A stretch of DNA of 5,705 bases from NCBI GenBank assembly GCA_017984185.1, contig JAGNZX010000037.1, forward strand, positions 1 through 5,705. The letters run 5' to 3'. Source of the stretch: Minisyncoccota bacterium (GTDB lineage Bacteria; Patescibacteriota; Minisyncoccia; Phycocordibacterales; UBA9973). Numbering within the stretch: position 1 is the stretch's first letter; each line of letters begins with the position of its first letter. The translations under genes were made by a program, and so were the position numbers. Below the pieces are notes generated by a model. It saw nothing but the letters and a program-made list of their open reading frames with translations, ran no database searches and was not told the DNA's origin. Shown here piece by piece: positions 1 through 5,671 of the stretch.

Positions 1-10
1 TACTACCCCC

Positions 11-247
11 ATGAATTTAGTAGCCAAGATTCTGCCATACGCGCAGATAATCCTTTCAGTAGTGTTAATAACATCAATTTTACTCCAGCAATCCGGTGCC
101 GGAGTCGGAGGTGCTTTGGGTGGCGGCGATGATAGAAGCATCCATCACACTCGCCGAGGCTTTGAAAAGTTCCTGTTTTACTTGTCTATAGTATGTGGAA
201 TCCTTTTTGCTTTGTCTGCCTTGCTTGCTATAAAAGCAAAAGTCTAG
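11..247 (+). CDS. secG: Preprotein translocase subunit SecG
   Basis: SecG is the small accessory subunit of the SecYEG channel and helps SecA-driven export of unfolded proteins across the plasma membrane. The 78-residue product has the family layout: a first membrane helix at about residues 8-25, the conserved glycine-rich loop LLQQSGAGVGGALGG at 24-38, a short polar stretch with HTRRGFEKF (46-54), and a second membrane helix at about 53-73. The length matches the usual 70-80 residues of short SecG proteins. The TRRGFEKFLFY segment is of the kind I associate with Parcubacteria. The ATG at 11 is the natural start because the first helix follows directly. Only 10 nt of upstream sequence is visible and it shows no Shine-Dalgarno motif, so any promoter lies outside the window. 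The gene ends in TAG, 67 nt before the next gene on the same strand. The family call is firm. Confidence 0.93.
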   Translation: MNLVAKILPYAQIILSVVLITSILLQQSGAGVGGALGGGDDRSIHHTRRGFEKFLFYLSIVCGILFALSALLAIKAKV

Positions 248-314
248 ATGCGTGTTGGTTTTTAGTTTAATTTTGAATTTCTTTTAACAGAAAATTTCTT
301 TAGTCACATGTCTC

Positions 315-2051
315 ATGTTAAAAATATTTAGTAAATTACCGCAAAAAAGTGAAATAAACATGGCTCTCTCTGCTTTTTCCAAAAGAGAATGGGTGGTATT
401 TACCTTACTTTTTGTCTTGCTTTTGGGTAGCACCATAGCTATATTGGAAAGCATTAATAAATCTTTTATGGTAAGTATACCTGCACATGGTGGCAGCTTG
501 TCCGAAGGAATTATCGGGACACCTCGTTTTATAAATCCAATACTAGACAACTCTCCTGCGGATCAAGACATGGTATCTCTCGTTTATTCTGGTTTAATGA
601 GGAAAAATAATGATGGAACACTCAGTCCCGATCTCGCAGAAAAATACGATATCTCAAAAGATGGGTTGAGTTACACATTCACACTAAAAGATGGTCTACG
701 TTTTCACGACGATAAACCTCTGACAATAGATGATATCATTTTTACAATCAACAAAGCCAAGGATCCCGTGATTAAAAGCTATCAAAAAGTAAATTGGGAT
801 GGTGTTAATCTTGAAAAGGTAGATGATAAAACCATCAAATTCAATTTAAAACAACCATTTTCTTCTTTCTTGGAAAATACAACAATAGGCATAATGCCGA
901 TGCATGTATGGAATGATTCACCCATAGAATTGCATGGAGCAAACACAAACCCAATTGGTTCTGGGCCTTATAAAATAAATTCTATGAACAAGCAATCCTC
1001 TGGTAGCATAGATAGTTATGAATTAACTGCTTTCAAAAAATTCGCCCTCGGTGAACCATTTATAAAAAATCTCAATATACATTTTTACCAAAACGAAGAA
1101 AACCTCATCACTGCTCTTGAAAATGGTGAAGTAGAACAAGTTGGCTCGATCACCCCCGCGAGCGCGCTCGTATTGAAAGAAAAAAAATTTACAGTGGAAT
1201 CTTCTATTCTACCAAGAGTCTTTGGTCTTTTCTTTAATCAAAACCAAAACCCGATTTTTACAAACAAGACAGTAGTCAAAGCCATAGAACAAACTATAGA
1301 CAAAGATAGGATTATTCACGAAGTGTTGTCTGGATATGGAGTATCTATTGATAACCCAATACCACCAAACATGGTTGAGTATCAGAAGTTAAATGAACTA
1401 AATACTTTGTCGCGCGAAGAAAAACTGCAAAAAGTGCGCGATTCTTTGACCAAGGATGGTTGGATAAAAAACTCAGATGGATTTCTAGAAAAAACTACAA
1501 CCGAGAAAAAAAAGAAAGTTGTCACACCACTCACTTTTTCTATTTCCACAGGCAATGCTCCCGAATTGGCTCAAACCGCAGAATTAATTAAGAAAGATTT
1601 GAACTCTATCGGTATGAATGTAGATGTAAAAACTTTTGAAGTTGGAAATCTAAACCAAAATGTGATTCGTCCACGCAAATATGATACACTTCTTTTCGGA
1701 CAAATCATCAATCATGAATCTGACTTGTATTCTTTCTGGCACTCTTCGCAGAGAAAAGATCCTGGTTTAAATATAGCAAGCTACACCAATGCCAAAGTCG
1801 ACAAAATTTTAGAAGATGCTTTTGTGACCATAGATGAAGCAGCAAAAATAAAAAAATATATCCAATTTGAAGATGAAATCAGAAAAGATATGCCAGCGAT
1901 TTTTTTATACAGCCCAAACTTTATTTACATCGTATCACCAAAACTACAAGGTTTCCATTTGGAACGTGCCACTACTTCGAGTGAACGTTTTGCAAACATA
2001 TATTCCTGGTATGTAAAAACAGAACAAGTATGGAAAGTATTCGTAAATTAA
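315..2051 (+). CDS. Membrane-anchored ABC transporter substrate-binding protein, family 5 (peptide/oligopeptide type)
   Basis: This is an extracellular solute-binding protein of the OppA/DppA type (SBP_bac_5), which captures peptides or related solutes at the cell surface. Residues 1-25 are a short basic cytoplasmic start and about 26-45 form one hydrophobic helix. No lipobox cysteine or clear cleavage site follows, so the protein is probably held by an uncleaved N-terminal anchor. The mature domain begins with a GGSLSEGIIGTPRFINP segment (59-75), then the family signature region LAEKYDISKDGLSYTFTLKD (107-126) with GLRFHDDKPLTIDDIIFTI directly after it, and ends near 578. Length fits the family (500-600). 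The ATG at 315 is preferred over the in-frame ATG at 360 because it gives a normal positively charged segment before the helix, though both are possible. No Shine-Dalgarno motif is seen. No permease or ATPase gene is adjacent, so the partner transporter and the true substrate are unknown. Its position between secG and RNase J is probably conserved in relatives (inference). Confidence 0.92.
   Translation: MLKIFSKLPQKSEINMALSAFSKREWVVFTLLFVLLLGSTIAILESINKSFMVSIPAHGGSLSEGIIGTPRFINPILDNSPADQDMVSLVYSGLMRKNNDGTLSPDLAEKYDISKDGLSYTFTLKDGLRFHDDKPLTIDDIIFTINKAKDPVIKSYQKVNWDGVNLEKVDDKTIKFNLKQPFSSFLENTTIGIMPMHVWNDSPIELHGANTNPIGSGPYKINSMNKQSSGSIDSYELTAFKKFALGEPFIKNLNIHFYQNEENLITALENGEVEQVGSITPASALVLKEKKFTVESSILPRVFGLFFNQNQNPIFTNKTVVKAIEQTIDKDRIIHEVLSGYGVSIDNPIPPNMVEYQKLNELNTLSREEKLQKVRDSLTKDGWIKNSDGFLEKTTTEKKKKVVTPLTFSISTGNAPELAQTAELIKKDLNSIGMNVDVKTFEVGNLNQNVIRPRKYDTLLFGQIINHESDLYSFWHSSQRKDPGLNIASYTNAKVDKILEDAFVTIDEAAKIKKYIQFEDEIRKDMPAIFLYSPNFIYIVSPKLQGFHLERATTSSERFANIYSWYVKTEQVWKVFVN
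1159..1170. repeat. 12-bp perfect GC-rich palindrome within the solute-binding protein gene
   Basis: CGAGCGCGCTCG is its own reverse complement and sits in a gene that is otherwise about 30-35% GC. It encodes part of the segment TPASALV (residues 280-286) using CCC, GCG, AGC and GCG codons that are rare in the surrounding gene. The palindrome is a plain observation. Any function, such as a protein-binding site, a methylation target or an RNA stem, is unproven, and chance is a fair explanation. Confidence 0.5.
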
Positions 2052-2074
2052 CCCCAAAGGGGGCCCATAGGGCC
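2052..2074 (+). repeat. Two adjacent GC-rich hairpins between the solute-binding protein and RNase J genes
   Basis: Directly after the TAA stop the sequence holds CCCC-AAA-GGGG (2052-2062) and then GGCCC-ATA-GGGCC (2062-2074). Each forms a short perfect stem with a three-base loop. The two share only base 2062, so a 4-bp plus 4-bp tandem arrangement can form together. The 23-nt patch is strikingly GC-rich in a very AT-rich gap. What follows is A-rich and not T-rich, so it is not a standard intrinsic terminator for + strand transcripts, and on the - strand the T-run comes before the stem, not after it. It may act as an mRNA 3'-end stabiliser for the upstream gene or as a 5'-leader structure of the RNase J message. 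That role is inference. Confidence 0.5.
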
Positions 2075-2097
2075 TAATTATAAAAATAAAAAACATA

Positions 2098-4062
2098 ATG
2101 ACAAAAAAAACCAGACTACCATTTAGCTCAATCAGTGTTGATGCTGAAAAAAATTTACCGCCAAATACACAAAATGCACACACTACGCACGCTTCACCAG
2201 CCAGTAGTGCCCACCCTCGCCCATCGGTAAAAAAACCGATGAAAAATTCTACTTATCAATATTCTAAATTTGGTAAAGGACAAAACCGAAGATCCAAACC
2301 AAGCTCTCCGCACACTCACTCTAAAAACACAACTAGTGCAAAAATCCCGCCAGTTGAAGATGGAGTCATCCGCATCATTCCTCTCGGTGGAGTCGAAGAA
2401 ATCGGTAAAAACATGACTGCTATCGAGATCGGTGATGATATCATCGTCATCGATGCTGGAATGCAATTTGCCAACGAAATCACCCCAGGAGTGGATTATG
2501 TAATTCCAAATACTACTTACCTCGAGGAACGTAAGGAGAAAATCCGAGCGCTCATAATCACCCACGGACACCTAGACCACATCGGCGGTGTGCCACTCGT
2601 ACTTTCACGTATCGGCAACCCCCCAGTATATTCTCGAAACCTATCCATCTTGATGATGCGAAAACGCCAAGAAGAATTTCCGCATTTACAAAAAATAAAT
2701 GAACAAATCGTCGAGAGAGACTCGGTGATCATGTGCGGGAAAATTAAAATAAGATTTTTCGGCGTGACTCACACTATCCCCGACTCGATGGGTATCATTA
2801 TAGAAACTCCTCACGGATGGATCGTAAACCCTGGAGACTACAAACTCGATCAAATCGACGGTGTTGTCACCAAAGAAGAAGAAAAAGAATACGCGATTTT
2901 CGACAAAGCCAAAGTATTGCTACTCATGACTGACTCGACCAACATCGAGAATGAAGGATTTTCTCTGCCAGAAATAAAAGTTCACCAAGGTTTGGAAAAC
3001 CTTATCAAGAAAGTCCCCGGCCGGATGATCATCGCTGCTTTTGCTTCGCATATCACCAGATTGGCTCATATCGTCAAAGTCGCCGAAACTCTCGGTAAAA
3101 AAGTAGTTCTAGATGGAAGATCTATGAAGGTCAACATCGAAGTGGCTATCGAAGCCGGATTCTTTACTCCGAAAAAAGGAACTATCATCCCTATCGAAGA
3201 AGCCGACGACTACCCACCGAACAAAGTCATCATCTTGATGACTGGGGCCCAAGGTGAAGAATTTGCTTCACTCAATCGTGCGGCTAATAAAACTCACACC
3301 AAGTTTGCTCTACACAAAGGAGACACAATCATCCTCTCGGCATCTATCGTGCCCGGCAACGAACGCGCTGTAGAAAAAATGCGAGACTTGTTGACTAGAC
3401 AAGGTGTGCGCATCATCAGCTACCGCACTTCTGGTGAAGATTTTGTGCATGCGACTGGTCACGGCAACAAAGAAGACGTAAAGTGGCTTCACCGAAAAGT
3501 TCATCCGAAGTTTTTCATTCCAATTCACGGAAACCATTATCGTCTCGTGCTCCACAAAGAGTTGGCGATGGAAGTCGGCATGCCCGAAGAAAATATCGCC
3601 GTTCCTGACAACGGATCTATTATCGAAATTTCTCCCGATGGACAAAAAATCACCACTCGTAAAGAAAAAGCCCCAAGCGGAGCAATGCTTGTCGACGGTG
3701 CCTCAATCTCCGACAGCCAAGACGTAGTCATCCGAGATCGAGTCATGCTCGCCCAAGATGGAATGTTTGTGATTATTGCACTCATTGATACCAAGACTGG
3801 TAAACTCAAAAAATCTCCTGATTTAATTTCTCGTGGTTTCGTTTATCTAAAAGAAAACCAAGAGCTACTGCACCAAGTCCGCATCATCATAAAAAAATCT
3901 GTGGAAGACAGTGCTGTCAAAATGATGGCTCACCCTAATGCAAACCAAGGTCAAACAGACTTTGATCATATCAAGGCAAACTTGGGTGAAAATGTATCCA
4001 AATTCTTATATCAAAAAACCGCCAAGCGACCACTCGTCATCCCTGTGATATTGAGCGTATAA
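2098..4062 (+). CDS. rnj: Ribonuclease J (metallo-beta-lactamase/beta-CASP RNase) with long N-terminal extension
   Basis: RNase J is a zinc-dependent 5'-to-3' exonuclease and endonuclease central to mRNA decay and RNA maturation in bacteria that use it. The core starts at residue 89 (GVIRIIPLGGVEEIGKNMTA). The metal-binding set is intact: HGHLDH at 156-161, H225 in THTIPDS, D247 in NPGDYK, H455 in ATGHG and H477 in IPIHG, matching the Bacillus subtilis RNase J1 residues H74/H76/D78/H79, H142, D164, H368 and H390. The beta-CASP domain spans about 293-465, the metallo-beta-lactamase fold then resumes, and a C-terminal domain (about 540-654) includes SPDLISRGFVY (573-583) and ends KRPLVIPVILSV. 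Bacillus J1 is about 555 residues. The extra length here is an N-terminal tail of about 85 residues rich in Ser, Pro, His, Thr, Asn and Lys, predicted disordered. The ATG at 2098 has no Shine-Dalgarno motif and an A-rich leader. An in-frame ATG at 2239 would drop 47 residues of tail but keep the full core. The MFS gene follows after 11 nt. Confidence 0.97.
   Translation: MTKKTRLPFSSISVDAEKNLPPNTQNAHTTHASPASSAHPRPSVKKPMKNSTYQYSKFGKGQNRRSKPSSPHTHSKNTTSAKIPPVEDGVIRIIPLGGVEEIGKNMTAIEIGDDIIVIDAGMQFANEITPGVDYVIPNTTYLEERKEKIRALIITHGHLDHIGGVPLVLSRIGNPPVYSRNLSILMMRKRQEEFPHLQKINEQIVERDSVIMCGKIKIRFFGVTHTIPDSMGIIIETPHGWIVNPGDYKLDQIDGVVTKEEEKEYAIFDKAKVLLLMTDSTNIENEGFSLPEIKVHQGLENLIKKVPGRMIIAAFASHITRLAHIVKVAETLGKKVVLDGRSMKVNIEVAIEAGFFTPKKGTIIPIEEADDYPPNKVIILMTGAQGEEFASLNRAANKTHTKFALHKGDTIILSASIVPGNERAVEKMRDLLTRQGVRIISYRTSGEDFVHATGHGNKEDVKWLHRKVHPKFFIPIHGNHYRLVLHKELAMEVGMPEENIAVPDNGSIIEISPDGQKITTRKEKAPSGAMLVDGASISDSQDVVIRDRVMLAQDGMFVIIALIDTKTGKLKKSPDLISRGFVYLKENQELLHQVRIIIKKSVEDSAVKMMAHPNANQGQTDFDHIKANLGENVSKFLYQKTAKRPLVIPVILSV
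2222..2241 (+). repeat. Perfect 7-bp inverted repeat with an A6 loop inside the RNase J tail coding region
   Basis: CATCGGT (2222-2228) and ACCGATG (2235-2241) are exact reverse complements separated by six A bases. In mRNA this gives a small stem with an A-only loop. The right arm contains the in-frame ATG at 2239 (Met48 of the long product), so a folded stem would bury that possible internal start. It encodes SVKKPM in the disordered tail. The repeat is seen directly; a regulatory role is speculation. Confidence 0.45.
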
Positions 4063-4073
4063 TTTTACACTAA

Positions 4074-5231
4074 ATGGAACACAGTAAAAAAATTGTATAT
4101 TTGGCTGGATTTATATTTTCCATCCCGATTGCCATGATGTCGTATATAAACTCAAGTTTTCTGTCTACTTTTGTGGACGAGAAATTTGTCGGTATGGTTT
4201 ACTTGCTCGGCTCAGTGGCCGCTATCGCGGCCCTATTGATCGCCCCGGTGATTTTACGAAAAATGGGTGGCTATAAATTTATAATTCTCTTGATTTTGCT
4301 CGACTCGCTAACCATCTTGGCTTTTGCTACAACCAAAAGCCTCGCGGTCGTAGTGCTCGCTTTTATTTTTGGTTTTGCTCTCAATAACACAATCATCTTT
4401 TCTTTGGATGAATTTCTCAAAATACTTTCCAAGAATTCATCCATGGGTGGCACTCGAGGTATATACCTAACCCTGACCAACCTAGCTTGGATATTGTCAC
4501 AAATCTTGTTTATCATAATCGGTAGTGAAGGAAAATTTTCTTTTCGGTTGATTTATTTTATTTCATTTTTCTTGATGCTTGTTTTTTTTGTATTGTCTGC
4601 TTTGGCCTTGCGCCATATTCCAGACCCAAATTACGACAAAAAAAGAATCTGGAAATCAATAAAAGAATTTATAAAAAACAAAAACTTGATGCGTGCATAT
4701 GGTATGAATCTATTGCTTCATGTGTTTTACGCAACTATGGTCATCTATACTCCTATATATCTCTCGGCTCATATCGGACTCGAGTGGAAAGCCATCGGTA
4801 TAATTTTTGCGATTATGCTATTGCCTTTTTCCATCTTACCCATTAGTGCTGGAAAATATTCTGATAAAATCGGTGAGAGGCGTATGCTAATGTTTGGATT
4901 TTTTATTATTTCATTTTCAACCCTGTCACTATTTTTAATACACAGTAAAGAAATATGGATTTGGGCAACTTTGCTTTTTATAACCAGGATCGGAGCAGCG
5001 ATGATCGAGGTGATGAGCGATGTATACTTTTTCAAACACATCAAAGCTGAAAATGATGAGTTCGTCGGAGTATATCGAAATGCCATACCAATGTCATTTA
5101 TCGTCGGCCCACTCGTGGCCTCAGTCACATTTTATTTTGTCCCGGCTTTTAATTTTATTTATTTAGTCTTGGGAGCTATTATGTTGTGGGGGGTATACTT
5201 ATCTTCAACAATTAGCAAAAACGATATCTAA
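4074..5231 (+). CDS. Major facilitator superfamily (MFS) transporter, substrate unknown
   Basis: This is a 385-residue integral membrane protein with about 12 hydrophobic helices in two bundles of six (approximate positions 8-28, 39-61, 67-87, 89-109, 129-150, 157-178, then 208-230, 237-257, 269-288, 293-312, 337-356, 358-376). A polar, lysine-rich cytoplasmic loop at 180-207 separates the halves, the usual MFS plan. The loop between helices 8 and 9 carries GKYSDKIGERR (260-270), a good match to MFS motif A (G-x-x-x-D-x-x-G-x-R-R). The equivalent loop between helices 2 and 3 (LRKMGGYK, 61-68) lacks the conserved Asp. MFS proteins move small solutes by uniport, symport or antiport; sequence alone does not show the substrate or direction, although drug or metabolite efflux is common in this size class. 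The ATG at 4074 follows the RNase J stop by 11 nt with no Shine-Dalgarno motif, which suggests co-transcription. The stop codon lies 2 nt from the end of the convergent gene. Confidence 0.87.
   Translation: MEHSKKIVYLAGFIFSIPIAMMSYINSSFLSTFVDEKFVGMVYLLGSVAAIAALLIAPVILRKMGGYKFIILLILLDSLTILAFATTKSLAVVVLAFIFGFALNNTIIFSLDEFLKILSKNSSMGGTRGIYLTLTNLAWILSQILFIIIGSEGKFSFRLIYFISFFLMLVFFVLSALALRHIPDPNYDKKRIWKSIKEFIKNKNLMRAYGMNLLLHVFYATMVIYTPIYLSAHIGLEWKAIGIIFAIMLLPFSILPISAGKYSDKIGERRMLMFGFFIISFSTLSLFLIHSKEIWIWATLLFITRIGAAMIEVMSDVYFFKHIKAENDEFVGVYRNAIPMSFIVGPLVASVTFYFVPAFNFIYLVLGAIMLWGVYLSSTISKNDI
4217..4232. repeat. 6-bp all-GC inverted repeat with four-base loop in the MFS gene
   Basis: GGCCGC (4217-4222) and GCGGCC (4227-4232) pair perfectly around the loop TATC. 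It lies in the coding region of the second membrane helix (SVAAIAALLIA), where alanine codons GCC, GCT, GCG and GCC create it. No T-run follows, so it is not an intrinsic terminator. It may be a by-product of alanine-rich coding. Confidence 0.35.
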
Positions 5232-5233
5232 AT

Positions 5234-5671
5234 TTAAGATTGTATATTTTTTCGCAACAAACTATTTTTATAGATTTTTTCTTTATATGGTTTTAATCGA
5301 AAAACCTTGGCCAACAAACCAGCTTGTTTTAAATCTTTTTTTAAATTTTCAATGTAAGCTACCTGATCATAACCGAGCGCAATAATACTTGGGTGAATTT
5401 TTTGAATATGAGAAATATAGTTTTTAACTCCCCCAAATACAACCCTATCAACTAAATTACATTTTTTGACTAAATTAAATCTTTTTTTCTCATCTAGGAT
5501 TGGTCTGGTTCCTTTAATCCTCGCAACATTTTTATCAAGAGCGATTGAAACAATTAAAATTGGATTGTCAGACAACTTTCGGGCTTGTTTAAAAAAATCC
5601 AAATGCCCCTCGTGTAAGCCATCAAAGGTACCAAAAACCATTATCTTTGTTTGTATTTTTTTATTCTGCAT
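5234..5671 (-). CDS. Cytidylyltransferase-like nucleotidyltransferase, probably FAD synthase type
   Basis: This is a 145-residue single-domain enzyme of the HxGH nucleotidyltransferase superfamily. The N-terminal motif VFGTFDGLHEGHLDFFKQAR (12-31) contains the HxGH signature (H20, G22, H23) that binds the triphosphate of CTP or ATP. KGTRPILDEKKR (53-64) follows, then IIALGYDQ (96-103), and a C-terminal LKPYKEKIYKNSLLRK (126-141) occupies the place of the second nucleotide-binding motif. The ALGYDQ and RLKPYK features resemble archaeal RibL-type FAD synthases, which adenylylate FMN. Glycerol-3-phosphate cytidylyltransferase (TagD) and other cytidylyltransferases share the fold, so the exact substrate is uncertain. 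Length fits RibL/TagD (130-150) and excludes bifunctional RibF, because no flavokinase domain is present. The start at 5671 gives a short polar lead MQNKKIQTKI; the ATG at 5641 (Met11, just before VFGTFDG) is a credible alternative. Codon use is strongly AT-rich. The gene converges on the MFS gene with a 2-nt gap and appears to be a separate transcription unit. Confidence 0.87.
   Translation of the reverse strand: MQNKKIQTKIMVFGTFDGLHEGHLDFFKQARKLSDNPILIVSIALDKNVARIKGTRPILDEKKRFNLVKKCNLVDRVVFGGVKNYISHIQKIHPSIIALGYDQVAYIENLKKDLKQAGLLAKVFRLKPYKEKIYKNSLLRKNIQS

Noticed and set aside
275..298. Imperfect AT-rich stem in the secG to solute-binding protein gap, considered as a terminator
   Set aside because: Pairing is broken by two mismatches and a wobble, and no proper T-run follows. 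The rest of the 67-nt gap shows no convincing promoter pair either.
284..550. Minus-strand open frame of 88 codons opposite the start of the solute-binding protein gene
   Set aside because: It is the shadow of a strongly recognised + strand gene and its product resembles no family I know.
2194..2732. Minus-strand open frames opposite the RNase J 5' region
   Set aside because: They overlap the well-supported RNase J frame and show unusual Ser/Asp/Phe-rich composition typical of antisense translation.
3017..3024. CCGGCCGG palindrome in the RNase J gene
   Set aside because: Only 8 bp, in the GC-richer part of the window, and it does not extend; expected by chance.
3310..3809. Two overlapping minus-strand open frames opposite the RNase J 3' half
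   Set aside because: Antisense shadows; they overlap each other and the conserved H455/H477 coding region, with no recognisable motifs.
4271..5128. Minus-strand open frames opposite the MFS gene
   Set aside because: Explained by the coding bias of the 12-TM + strand gene; no independent support.
5226..5252. Weak stem plus T6 as an intrinsic terminator for the MFS transcript
   Set aside because: The stem has only four pairs with one G-C, and the T-run starts several bases after it, so it is too weak to call.
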